64,000 nucleotides of DNA, taken from the NCBI RefSeq assembly GCF_003024385.1, contig NZ_PVZN01000001.1, positions 186,001 through 250,000 on the forward strand, in the 5' to 3' direction. Shown here piece after piece: positions 55,967-64,000 of this stretch. Under the pieces are notes generated by a model. That model saw only the letters and a list, made by a program, of their open reading frames with translations, was not told the DNA's origin and searched no databases. The position numbers and the translations under genes are program-made. The DNA is from Pseudomonas sp. BBP2017. GTDB lineage: Bacteria > Pseudomonadota > Gammaproteobacteria > Pseudomonadales > Pseudomonadaceae. Position 1 is the stretch's first letter. Each line of letters starts with the position of its first letter.

Positions 55967-57110
55967 CGCTGGAATTGCGCATACGCATCAAGCCCAATGC
56001 CAGCAGCACTGAAGCGCCAATCAGTACGGCGGCGGCATAACCGAGGCCGGCCAGGCCGACAGTGTCGATCACCCGACCGCCGATGATTGCCCCAAGGCCG
56101 ATCCCCAGATTGCCCCCGGCGATGTTCAACGAAGCGGCAAAGGCCGGGGCCTGCGGTGCAGCCTTGATCAGCCGGACGTGACTGACCAGAAACAGTGCCG
56201 CCTGGGTCGCGCCCCAGATCGCCAGCGCGCCGATCAGGCCGTAGCTGGAATGGATGCTCGGCACCAGGGCAATCAGGCCGACCAGCATCAACGCACAAAA
56301 ACCCGCCGAGGCCAGCAACGGATGGCGATCCACCGCGCGCCCACCCAGGCTATTACCAACCAGGCCTACCGCCCCAAAACCCATCAGGTACCAGCCAACC
56401 CGCGCACCATCGAACCCGGCCAGGCGCTCGAGGATATCGGCCAGGTAGGTATACACGGTGAACATGCCGCTGAACACCAGCACTGAAAGCAGCACGTGGC
56501 CTTGCAGCAAACGGCTACGCAGGATGCCGAACTGCCCGCGCAACGAGGTGGCCTGGCTATGCCGGGGCGTACGCGGCAGGTAAAGGTGGAGCAGCAACGC
56601 CTTGGCCAGCGCCAGCACGGCCAGCAAGGCAAACGCCGCACGCCAGCCCAGGGCATCGCCTATCAGGGTGCCAACCGGGATACCAAACACCGTGGCACAG
56701 ACCACGCCAAAGCTGATCTTGGAAATGGCCCGCCCGGCGTACGCAGGCCCGACGATGTCCACCGCCGTTTCACTGGCCAGCGACCAGAACACCGGCAAGC
56801 CCAGGGCCGGCAACAGCCGCGCCAGGCCCATGACATAAATGTTCGGTGCCAGCGCCGCCAAGGCGTTGCAGGCCGCGAACAGCAACAAGATGCCGACGAA
56901 CAGGCGTTTGCGCTCGAACCGTGCGCACCAGGCGGTGAGGAAGGGGCCGAAGCAGGCCACGGTAAAGGCAAACAGCGTTACCAGCAGCCCGGCCTGAGGC
57001 ACGCTGACGGCCAGATCACGAGCGATTCCCGGCAACAGGCCGACGATCACAAACTCGGTGGTCAACACAGTGAAGCCGGCCGCAGCCAGCAACAGAATCG
57101 GCAGTAACAT
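55956..57110 (-). CDS. MFS transporter, DHA1 (AraJ/purine-efflux-like) family
   Basis: 384 residues with twelve predicted membrane helices. The N-terminal TTEFVIVGLLPGIARDLAVS and CARFERKRLFVGILL (motif A-like loop) are typical of DHA1 sugar/nucleoside/drug exporters. The substrate is not determinable. It overlaps nhaR convergently by 11 nt. Confidence 0.85.
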   Translation of the reverse strand: MLLPILLLAAAGFTVLTTEFVIVGLLPGIARDLAVSVPQAGLLVTLFAFTVACFGPFLTAWCARFERKRLFVGILLLFAACNALAALAPNIYVMGLARLLPALGLPVFWSLASETAVDIVGPAYAGRAISKISFGVVCATVFGIPVGTLIGDALGWRAAFALLAVLALAKALLLHLYLPRTPRHSQATSLRGQFGILRSRLLQGHVLLSVLVFSGMFTVYTYLADILERLAGFDGARVGWYLMGFGAVGLVGNSLGGRAVDRHPLLASAGFCALMLVGLIALVPSIHSSYGLIGALAIWGATQAALFLVSHVRLIKAAPQAPAFAASLNIAGGNLGIGLGAIIGGRVIDTVGLAGLGYAAAVLIGASVLLALGLMRMRNSSATN

Positions 57111-57327
57111 CTACGCTCCAGAACTCTAAACATCCACGGCCCGCAGCCGTTTCAGAGGGGCGCGCATACTACACGCCCGCCCTGGCGACTGACACAGGGC
57201 AATCACCCATTGTGCCCCGCTGTGCTAAAGTCGCGCCCCTTTCATGCCCTGAGCGCCTGGTACCCACAGTATTGTCCGGCACCGCAACGGGCCTGCAGCC
57301 CTTCTACAAGACAGAGAAACACCCGAC

Positions 57328-58539
57328 ATGACACCTGTTCTAAAGCTGTTGAACCGTACCAGTCTGGTACTACAGATCATGATCGGCCTGGTGGCCGGTA
57401 TCGCTCTGGCCCTGATCGCCCCCGAAGCCGCCTTGAGCCTGGGCTTTGTCGGCAAGGTGTTCGTCTCCGCCCTCAAGGCTGTAGCACCGATCCTGGTGTT
57501 CATTCTGGTCATGGCTTCCATCGCCAACCATAAACACGGGACCGAAACCCATATCCGGCCGATCCTGGTGCTGTACCTGTTCGGCACGTTCTCTGCGGCG
57601 GCGGTGGCAGTCATGGCCAGCATGCTGTTCCCCTCTTCGCTGGCCCTGAGCACCTCGGACGTTGCCCTCAGCGCCCCGGGCGGCATTGCCGAAGTGCTGC
57701 AGAGCCTGCTGCTGAGCGTGGTCGACAACCCGGTCAGCGCGCTGATGAACGCCAATTTCATCGGCATTCTGGCCTGGGCCATCGGCCTGGGCGTGGCTAT
57801 TCGTCACGCCGGGCAAACCACCCGTACCGTGGTCGAAGACCTGTCCAACGGCGTCACCCTGATCGTGCGCGTGGTGATTCGCTTCGCGCCGCTGGGTATT
57901 TTCGGTCTGGTTGCCTCGACCCTGGCGCAGTCGGGCCTGGACGCCCTGCTCGGCTACCTGCAGCTGCTGGCGGTGCTGATCGGCTGCATGCTGTTCGTTG
58001 CGCTGGTGGTCAACCCGCTTATCGTATTCTGGAAAATTCGCCGCAACCCATTCCCGCTGGTGTTCCTGTGCCTGCGCGAAAGCGGCATTACTGCGTTCTT
58101 CACCCGCAGCTCGGCGGCCAACATTCCGGTCAACCTGGCCCTCAGTGAGCGGCTTGGCCTGCACGAAGACACCTACTCGGTATCGATCCCCCTGGGGGCG
58201 ACCATCAACATGGCCGGTGCTGCAATCACCATCACCGTGCTGACGCTGGCAGCCGTGCACACTCTGGGCATCACCGTCGACATCCCTACCGCCATTCTGC
58301 TGAGCGTCGTCGCCGCGGTGTGCGCCTGTGGCGCCTCGGGTGTGGCCGGCGGTTCGCTGCTGCTGATCCCGCTAGCGTGCAGTCTGTTCGGTATTCCGAG
58401 TGAGATCGCCATGCAGGTGGTAGCCGTAGGTTTCATCATCGGCGTACTGCAGGACTCGGCGGAAACCGCGCTGAACTCCTCCACCGACGTGCTGTTCACT
58501 GCCGCAGCGTGCATGGCCAAAGAGCGCCAGAGCGCCTGA
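57328..58539 (+). CDS. sstT: Sodium/serine-threonine symporter
   Basis: 403 residues of the dicarboxylate/amino acid:cation symporter family. The signature regions [18 protein letters not shown] (HP1/TM7-like) and [15 protein letters not shown] (the NMxGxA ion site) are exact. It imports serine and threonine with Na+. The start [18 protein letters not shown] has an upstream purine-rich region. A terminator follows. Confidence 0.93.
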   Translation: MTPVLKLLNRTSLVLQIMIGLVAGIALALIAPEAALSLGFVGKVFVSALKAVAPILVFILVMASIANHKHGTETHIRPILVLYLFGTFSAAAVAVMASMLFPSSLALSTSDVALSAPGGIAEVLQSLLLSVVDNPVSALMNANFIGILAWAIGLGVAIRHAGQTTRTVVEDLSNGVTLIVRVVIRFAPLGIFGLVASTLAQSGLDALLGYLQLLAVLIGCMLFVALVVNPLIVFWKIRRNPFPLVFLCLRESGITAFFTRSSAANIPVNLALSERLGLHEDTYSVSIPLGATINMAGAAITITVLTLAAVHTLGITVDIPTAILLSVVAAVCACGASGVAGGSLLLIPLACSLFGIPSEIAMQVVAVGFIIGVLQDSAETALNSSTDVLFTAAACMAKERQSA

Positions 58540-58548
58540 GCTTGACCC

Positions 58549-58585
58549 GCAGCCGGTGCTTCCTGCACCGGCTGCTTGTGTTTTA
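58549..58585 (+). terminator. Terminator after sstT
   Basis: GCAGCCGGTGC and GCACCGGCTGC form an 11-bp stem around TTCCT, followed by TTGTGTTTT. Confidence 0.85.
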
Positions 58586-58635
58586 CCCTGCCGCGCACCT
58601 AGGCTAGAGGCCTTTCTTCGCATAGAGACAGGGTC

Positions 58636-59280
58636 ATGTCCGACGATCACCAATCCCCTTCCGAAGCCCGCTTCAACAGCAGCGAAATCCGCGTTCTCGG
58701 TGCGCTGATCGAAAAACAGGCCACCAGCCCGGAAACCTACCCGCTGACCTTGAACGCCCTGGTTCTGGCCTGTAACCAGAAGACCAGCCGCGAGCCGGTG
58801 ATGAACTTGAGCCAGGGCCAGGTTGGCCAGGCCCTGCGCGCTCTTGAGGGGCAAGGCCTGACCCGTCTGCAGATGGGCAGCCGCGCCGACCGCTGGGAGC
58901 AGCGCGTGGACAAGGCCCTGGAGCTGGTGCCGGCGCAGGTCACCCTGCTGGGTCTGATGTTCCTGCGCGGTCCGCAGACGGTCAATGAACTGCTGACCCG
59001 CAGCAGCCGCATGCATGAGTTCGAAGATGCCGAGCAAGTGCTGCATCAGCTGGAACGACTGATCGCCAGAGGTTTTGCCCTGCACCTGCCGCGCCAGGCC
59101 GGGCAGCGTGAAGACCGCTATACCCATGCGCTGGGTGATCCGGCAGAGATCGAAGCGATTCTTGCGGCGCGCCAGCAAGGGCCGGAGCGCAGCGCGGGTG
59201 GTGCGGTATCGGTGGAGCGCTTCGAGGCGCTGGAAGCGCGGATTGCAGCGCTGGAAGAACGCTTGGCGGCGCTGGAATAG
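58636..59280 (+). CDS. yceH: DUF480 / YceH-family protein
   Basis: 214 residues. The N-terminal block [20 protein letters not shown] and the [18 protein letters not shown] block form two winged-helix domains of the YceH family. A C-terminal helix ([17 protein letters not shown]) is coiled coil. The function is unknown; a DNA-binding role is suggested by the fold. Confidence 0.92.
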   Translation: MSDDHQSPSEARFNSSEIRVLGALIEKQATSPETYPLTLNALVLACNQKTSREPVMNLSQGQVGQALRALEGQGLTRLQMGSRADRWEQRVDKALELVPAQVTLLGLMFLRGPQTVNELLTRSSRMHEFEDAEQVLHQLERLIARGFALHLPRQAGQREDRYTHALGDPAEIEAILAARQQGPERSAGGAVSVERFEALEARIAALEERLAALE

Positions 59281-59322
59281 GCTCGCCACCTCAGGCCCAG
59301 TTGTTTACCCCGATGCGGTGGA

Positions 59323-60141
59323 CTACCCCCGGGCGTAGTCCACCGCCTGCGCCACCTGCTCGGCCGTCGGCCGCACACCGGTGTACAACACAAACTGCTC
59401 CAGCGCCTGCAGGGCAATCACCTCCAGCCCGGTTATCACCGCCTTGCCGTGCTTCTCGGCCTCGATGATCAGCGGCGTACGCGCCGGCATCGCCACCACA
59501 TCGAACACCACCTGCGCCGCCGTAATCGCTTCGCGACTGAACGCCAACTGCCCAGCCTCAACGCCACCGGCCATGCCAATCGGTGTGACATTGACCAGCA
59601 TCGGCGGGCATAGATCGCCCAACTCAGCCTGCCAGCGATAGCCGCAACTGTCGGCCAGTTGCCGGCCCGCCTGTTCATTACGGGCAACGATGATGCCCTG
59701 CTTGAACCCGGCATCGCGCAAGGCGCTGGCCACAGCCTTGGCCATACCGCCGCTGCCGCGCAGGGCAAAGGCCGTGTCCGAATCCAGCCGATGCTGCTCC
59801 AGCAACTGACGCACGGCCAGATAATCGGTGTTGTAGGCCTTGAGCCGACCGGCGTGGTTGACGATGGTGTTGATCGACTCGATGGCTGCCGCCGACGGGT
59901 CGATCTCGTCGACCAGCGCCATGCAGGCTTCCTTGTATGGCATCGACACACCGCAACCGCGAATGCCCAGGGCGCGAATACCGCCCACTGCGGCCGGCAG
60001 GTCCTGGGTGGTCATGGCCTTGTAGTAAAAGTCCAGACCCAACTGCTGGTACAGGTGATTGTGAAAACGTACGCCAAAGGTGCCAGGACGACCGGCCAGA
60101 GAGATACACAGGACGGTGTCTTTACTGGGGATATGGGCCAT
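59323..60141 (-). CDS. Shikimate-dehydrogenase-like protein
   Basis: 272 residues from ATG 60141 (MAHIPSKDTV). The N-terminal substrate domain has GCGVSMPYKEACMALV (catalytic Lys) and NTIVNHAGRLKAYNTDY; the NAD(P) fold has RGSGGMAKAVASAL (in place of GAGG). The length matches the short shikimate-dehydrogenase-like (HI0607/SdhL) group rather than AroE itself, so the physiological substrate is uncertain. Confidence 0.8.
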   Translation of the reverse strand: MAHIPSKDTVLCISLAGRPGTFGVRFHNHLYQQLGLDFYYKAMTTQDLPAAVGGIRALGIRGCGVSMPYKEACMALVDEIDPSAAAIESINTIVNHAGRLKAYNTDYLAVRQLLEQHRLDSDTAFALRGSGGMAKAVASALRDAGFKQGIIVARNEQAGRQLADSCGYRWQAELGDLCPPMLVNVTPIGMAGGVEAGQLAFSREAITAAQVVFDVVAMPARTPLIIEAEKHGKAVITGLEVIALQALEQFVLYTGVRPTAEQVAQAVDYARG

Positions 60142-60240
60142 TTGATACTCCTTAACGGTGATTAACACTATCGAGCCGGTCGATTTCAACCGGTCTGCCG
60201 CTCCACGTATGGTTGGTCCATGAATCGCAGGAGAGTCGCC

Positions 60241-60423
60241 ATGGTCCCTATCAACATCATGTCCGTTATCGGCAGCGCCGTTCCCGCCTCACTCAGGGCG
60301 TCGGGCCTGCTGGCCTGCTGGTATCTGGTCCGCGACGGCGAGCCGGTCTCCGGCCCCTTGACCTCGCTGCCTGCAGCCCAGGCATTGGCCTGTCACTTGC
60401 AGAACACCAGCCTGCGCGCCTGA
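60241..60423 (+). CDS. Small hypothetical protein
   Basis: 60 residues from ATG 60241, preceded by CAGGAGAG. It contains LLACWYLVRDGEPVSGPL, a short strand-rich segment typical of small Pseudomonas proteins. The upstream ATG 60220 is less likely because the Shine-Dalgarno lies after it. The function is unknown. Confidence 0.6.
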   Translation: MVPINIMSVIGSAVPASLRASGLLACWYLVRDGEPVSGPLTSLPAAQALACHLQNTSLRA

Positions 60424-60467
60424 ACTACCGATTTGATCGTGCGTTGCTCCGCACAGCCCTTTGCCCC

Positions 60468-60492
60468 GCCTTTGACGGGGCTTTTTAGCGGC
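60468..60492 (+). terminator. Terminator after the small gene
   Basis: GCCCCG and CGGGGC pair around CCTTTGA, followed by TTTTT. Confidence 0.75.
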
Positions 60493-60556
60493 TCGCAAGC
60501 CGCTCAAGGGCGACAGCAATTCCTGCCGGCAGGGGCGTTATGAAAGGCCGACCCGC

Positions 60557-60790
60557 TTAGTGTTGATCATCAAGCACAGTGACCCTCATCCCTGTAGCCG
60601 CAATTTCGTACTCAGTTTCGGAAATCTTGTTCACCGCCCCCCCAAACTGCATTTCGAAATGCTTGAGGCCTTCATGTCGAACCATGCCGTTTGGCGAGCG
60701 CTCAACGGTCTCGTCCTGATAGATGTTAATCACGTATTCCAGATTATCCGTGCCAACTCCAATGATTTTCCCAACATATTTATCAGCCAT
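60557..60790 (-). CDS. Small hypothetical protein
   Basis: 77 residues from ATG 60790 (MADKYVGKIIGVGTDNLEYV). It is a compact beta-rich protein (NIYQDETVERSPNGMVRHEG) without catalytic motifs or signal peptide. The function is unknown. Confidence 0.65.
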   Translation of the reverse strand: MADKYVGKIIGVGTDNLEYVINIYQDETVERSPNGMVRHEGLKHFEMQFGGAVNKISETEYEIAATGMRVTVLDDQH

Positions 60791-61037
60791 GTCCGAACTC
60801 CTTGCGTGAAACCTCAACGTAGCGGGTATCGACAGCTCAGTTCAGAGCATGGGCGCTTTCGGGCACTGAAGACACTCGAAACGCAATTAATCGGTACAGG
60901 ATTAAATTTTGTTCATGTATAGCCCAATGATCACAGGCTAATCGACAGACTCTAGGCCATACTCCAGAATGCGAGCGTTTTTTGGGGGCAAAACCCTTGC
61001 ACAGCCAACAACATACCAACTTTTAGTGAGCCTCGAC

Positions 61038-61961
61038 GTGAAAACCTCCCTTTCGATTCTAAGCCTGCTGCTGTTGCTCACCAGTACCGCGACTGTCCCC
61101 ACGGCCACTGCTGCGCAACCCACTGCCCAGGTGCAACGCGATCCTGCCAAGTTGCACCTGGCTTCCGGCGCCGCCCTGCTGATCGATCTGCAGACCAACA
61201 AAGTGCTCTACGCCAACAACGCCGACCGCGTGCTGCCTATCGCCTCGGTGACCAAGCTGATGACCGGCATGGTGGTGCTCGACGCCAAGCAGAACATGGA
61301 CGAGATGCTGACCATGACCATCGCCCAGAACAAGGAAATGAAAGGGGTGTACTCGCGGGTGCGCCTCGGTAGCCAGCTCAGCCGCCGGGAGACGCTGCTG
61401 ATTACCCTGATGTCATCGGAAAACCGCGCCGCCTCGACCCTGGCCCACAACTATCCAGGTGGCTACAACGCCTTTATCAAGGCAATGAACGCCAAGGCCA
61501 AGGCGTTAGGCATGAGCCACACCCGCTATGTGGAACCCACCGGTCTGTCGACCCGTAACGTGTCCACCGCACGTGATCTGGGCAAGCTGCTGCTGGCGGC
61601 ACGCAACTATCCAATGCTGAGCCAGTTGAGCCAAACCCGCGAGAAAACCGTAGCGTTTCGCAAGCCCAATTACACCTTGGGTTTTCGCAACACCAACCAT
61701 CTGGTGAAAAAGAGCAACTGGGACATCAACCTGACCAAAACCGGCTTCACCAACGATGCCGGACACTGCCTGGTGCTGCTGACAAAGATGAACAACCGGC
61801 CAGTGGCAATGGTGATTCTCGATGCCTTCGGCAAGTATACCCACTTCGCCGATGCCAGCCGCATGCGTCAGTGGCTGGAAACCGGCAGCACCAAACCGGC
61901 ACCGGCGGTGGCCATACGCTATAAGTCCGAGCGCAGCCAGAACCGTCCTTCAGCCGACTGA
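61038..61961 (+). CDS. pbpG: D-alanyl-D-alanine endopeptidase (PBP7-like)
   Basis: About 307 residues if translation starts at GTG 61038, which begins the signal peptide ([20 protein letters not shown]). An upstream ATG at 60969 would add 23 atypical residues. Penicillin-binding motifs are complete: ASVTKLMT (SxxK), SSENRAAS (SxN) and LTKTGFTN (KTG). It cleaves peptide cross-links in the periplasmic cell wall. The GTG start has no strong Shine-Dalgarno, so it remains uncertain. Confidence 0.88.
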   Translation: MKTSLSILSLLLLLTSTATVPTATAAQPTAQVQRDPAKLHLASGAALLIDLQTNKVLYANNADRVLPIASVTKLMTGMVVLDAKQNMDEMLTMTIAQNKEMKGVYSRVRLGSQLSRRETLLITLMSSENRAASTLAHNYPGGYNAFIKAMNAKAKALGMSHTRYVEPTGLSTRNVSTARDLGKLLLAARNYPMLSQLSQTREKTVAFRKPNYTLGFRNTNHLVKKSNWDINLTKTGFTNDAGHCLVLLTKMNNRPVAMVILDAFGKYTHFADASRMRQWLETGSTKPAPAVAIRYKSERSQNRPSAD

Positions 61962-61966
61962 GCAGT

Positions 61967-61996
61967 CGGGCCTGTGCGCCATCGGCGCCAGGCCCG
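61967..61996. terminator. Hairpin between convergent pbpG and FlxA-like gene
   Basis: CGGGCCTG and CAGGCCCG pair around a 14-nt loop. There is no T-run, so it is a weak candidate. Confidence 0.4.
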
Positions 61997-62003
61997 TTGC
62001 CCG

Positions 62004-62444
62004 TCAAGCGCTGGTGCTGACCATACTGCCAGCGCTGCTGCCACCGCTGTCCAAAAGGGCTTTGAGCAACTGCGCGGTGGCCGACTGGATCGCGCCCATG
62101 GTGGAACTCACCGATGACTGCGCGGCGGCGACCGCCGAAGCCTTGGCGGTCTCTTCCAGGTTGCTGGCCATGATTGCCTGCAGTTGTTTCTGCTGTTCGG
62201 CCAGCTGCTTTTGCAGTTCTTTGATCATTTCACGCAACTGGCGGATGTGCGCCGGCTCGCTACTTTCACTGCTTTGGCTGGATTCGGCCTTGTTGCTCTC
62301 GGCGACGCCGGAAAGATTGACCTTGAGCGTGCCCTCTTCCGTTTTCGCCGCAGTGTCCTGAGCGCCGAGATTGACGCTGGCAACACCTGGAGCCCCACTG
62401 CTCAGCGGGTTTCCATTGATTGATACGGCACTGATGCCAACCAT
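62004..62444 (-). CDS. FlxA-like family protein
   Basis: 146 residues from ATG 62444 (MVGISAVSINGNPLSSGAPG). The middle QLREMIKELQKQLAEQQKQL is a coiled coil as in FlxA-like proteins, flanked by Ser/Ala-rich low-complexity ends. The role is unknown. The longer frame reaching back to 62591 has an atypical N-terminus. Confidence 0.65.
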   Translation of the reverse strand: MVGISAVSINGNPLSSGAPGVASVNLGAQDTAAKTEEGTLKVNLSGVAESNKAESSQSSESSEPAHIRQLREMIKELQKQLAEQQKQLQAIMASNLEETAKASAVAAAQSSVSSTMGAIQSATAQLLKALLDSGGSSAGSMVSTSA

Positions 62445-62738
62445 GTTTCTATCATCCTGATGGTCTATGGGTTGACATTGCCATCGGCCATCGGCCGCAA
62501 AACTTGAGTCGTCTGTCCGCGCATAAATTTCCCCCCCTGCCATTCGTCCCTCCTGATACCCAAGCTTTGCCCCTGGCCCACCCGTGCGCATGTCCGCCCT
62601 ACCGAGCGCGCCTGAGCTTTCAGGCGGGTGTTTTCACAGGCAAATGAAAAAGTTTTCCGGTTTTCGCAAGACCAGACGTCTTCTTAAACACGAACAACTC
62701 TCATTCATTAATGAACAAGTTCCTTCAAAGGAAACGTA
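62445..62738. promoter_or_regulatory. Intergenic region before the TonB receptor
   Basis: 294 bp without a credible gene. The last 100 bp are AT-rich (AACTCTCATTCATTAATGAAC near 62695), compatible with an iron-regulated promoter, but I could not identify a convincing Fur box. Confidence 0.35.
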
Positions 62739-64000
62739 ATGTCTGTCAAACACACCCTTTCGCCGCTGGCCCTGACTCTCATGCTGCCTTGCGCAGCCAT
62801 CGTCCAGGCCCAGGAAATCAACCTGAACATTGCGTCGCAGTCGCTGGGCTCGGCCTTGCAGGCGCTGGGTCAACAGGCCAATTTGCAGATTCTGTTCAGC
62901 CCGGACACTGTGAGCGGCAAGCGCTCCACCATGGTCAATGGTCGTTATGAACCGCATCAGGCGCTGCGCCTGATGCTGCAGGGCACCAGCATCCGCTACA
63001 CCCTGGAAGGCAGCCAGGTTACGCTGCAGGGGCCGTCGAGCGGCGATGCCCTGGAGTTGGGAAACGTCAATATTGACGGCAAGGCCAACAGCGCCATGTC
63101 CGAAGGCACCCACTCCTACGCGGCCCAGGCGGTCACCATCGGCAAAGGTACCGAGCGCCTGAAGGACATCCCGCAGTCGGTGACCGTGGTCACCCGCCAG
63201 CGCCTGGATGACCAGAACATGAACAACCTGCAGGACGCGATGCGTCAGGTCACCGGCGCCACCATCAAGACCTACAACACCGGCTCCAGCCTGAACGACG
63301 TGTACATGCGCGGCTTTCTGGTCGACCAGGTGCAGGTCGACGGCGTTTCGCAGGTCACCGGCCAGGGCGACATGGCCACCAGCTTCGACCTGGCCATGTA
63401 CGACCGCGTCGAAGTACTGCGCGGCCCGGGTGGCCTGTACGCGGGCTCGGGTGAGCCTGCCGGTACCATCAACGTGGTGCGCAAGCGCGCACTGGACACG
63501 TTCGGCCTGAGCGGTGAGATCGGTGCCGGTTCCTATGACCACTACCGTACGATGGTGGACGTTACCGGTCCGCTGAACGACGCAGGCACCCTCCGTGGCC
63601 GCGCGGTCACCGCCTACGAGAACAACCAGTCGTTCGTCGACTACGTCGAGAACGAGCGCCCGATGTTCTACGGCCGCCTGGAAGCCGACCTGGACCCAAG
63701 CACCACGCTGTCGTTCGGCGGTGCCTACCAGAGGAACAATTCCACTCCGGCGTTCGGTCTGCCCGCCTATGCCGACGGCACCCTCCTGGACGTGTCGCGC
63801 TCCACCTACGTCGATGCGAAATGGAACCAGATGACGGAGGAGACCTGGGAAGCGTTCTCCGAGCTCGACCACGCCCTGGAGGATGGTGGCCAGTGGAAGA
63901 CCTCGCTGACCTACCGCGACGCCCGCACGCCGAACCGCCAGTTCAGCTGGACCACCTGGGTGGTTGATCCGACGACCCAACTGGCCGAAGCCTCGATGTA
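62739..64000 (+). CDS. TonB-dependent siderophore receptor with STN domain (partial, runs off the window)
   Basis: 420 codons are visible from ATG 62739 (AAAGGAA upstream); no stop before the window end. A signal peptide (MSVKHTLSPLALTLMLPCAA, cleavage near VQA) is followed by an STN (secretin/TonB short N-terminal) domain (about 28-100), which interacts with an anti-sigma factor, then the plug (about 130-260; LKDIPQSVTVVTRQR, GFLVDQVQVDGV) and the start of the beta barrel. The arrangement matches FpvA/FecA-type ferric-siderophore transducers that control their own synthesis through an ECF sigma factor. Confidence 0.9.
   Translation, partial: MSVKHTLSPLALTLMLPCAAIVQAQEINLNIASQSLGSALQALGQQANLQILFSPDTVSGKRSTMVNGRYEPHQALRLMLQGTSIRYTLEGSQVTLQGPSSGDALELGNVNIDGKANSAMSEGTHSYAAQAVTIGKGTERLKDIPQSVTVVTRQRLDDQNMNNLQDAMRQVTGATIKTYNTGSSLNDVYMRGFLVDQVQVDGVSQVTGQGDMATSFDLAMYDRVEVLRGPGGLYAGSGEPAGTINVVRKRALDTFGLSGEIGAGSYDHYRTMVDVTGPLNDAGTLRGRAVTAYENNQSFVDYVENERPMFYGRLEADLDPSTTLSFGGAYQRNNSTPAFGLPAYADGTLLDVSRSTYVDAKWNQMTEETWEAFSELDHALEDGGQWKTSLTYRDARTPNRQFSWTTWVVDPTTQLAEASM

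Overview
The window is a chromosomal segment of a Pseudomonas, most likely of the P. putida group. The evidence is the gene order thrS-infC-rpmI-rplT-pheS-pheT-ihfA-merR-tRNA-Pro, an rbsBACRKD locus followed by a periplasmic glutaminase-asparaginase and endA, a DUF1654 gene, Pseudomonas-type REP elements and high-GC codon use. It divides into a horizontally acquired defence island (1 to about 30,240) and conserved core chromosome (about 30,300 to 64,000).

Island edges. The left edge is a decayed IS3-family element with at least two frameshifts, cut by the window start, which truncates a small ORF. A direct repeat of about 171 bp (1289-1459 and 29596-29766) brackets the cargo. Each copy contains three GGGTA-type iterons spaced 10-12 bp apart, like integrase arm sites. 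Two further iteron pairs and a tRNA 3'-end-like fragment lie between the cargo and tRNA-Pro(GGG). No integrase gene is present in the window.

Island cargo. On the + strand, 14 genes (1960-23144) are translationally coupled, mostly by ATGA-type overlaps, and look like one 21 kb operon: TerY-like vWA, WXG100-like protein, coiled-coil/PD-(D/E)XK nuclease, two tiny proteins, an EccC/FtsK-like triple ATPase, a CARF-type nuclease, a second vWA, a PP2C phosphatase, a Ser/Thr kinase with a zinc ribbon (together a TerY-P triad), a UPF1-like SF1 helicase, a winged-helix protein, a coiled-coil McrB-like AAA+ ATPase, and a DUF2357 protein with an Hsp70/actin-like core. The last genes resemble the CoCoNuT branch of McrBC systems. 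The front of the operon borrows type VII secretion parts (WXG100 and EccC), yet I see no transmembrane segment in any of its proteins, which suggests a cytosolic machine. Convergent to it are three coupled minus-strand genes (unknown protein, PLD-family nuclease, SNF2-family helicase; 29271-23296) that look like a second defence system. My working model is ligand or phosphorylation sensing (CARF, vWA/kinase/phosphatase) controlling nucleic-acid motors (helicase, FtsK, McrB) and at least two nucleases.

Core region. The translation operon (minus strand, 30487-37777) is followed by a small secreted protein, a cold-shock protein, an I78 inhibitor lipoprotein, the ribose operon with a perfect RbsR-type operator, the asparaginase gene, a LexA-controlled DUF1654-endA unit, an HD protein, a GNAT pseudogene, a SPOR lipoprotein, two tRNA-Val(GAC) genes, a PuuB-like oxidase, a C39-like lipoprotein, a TerC-family membrane protein, nhaR, an MFS exporter, sstT, yceH, a shikimate-dehydrogenase-like gene, pbpG, a FlxA-like protein and the 5' part of a TonB-dependent siderophore receptor running off the window end.
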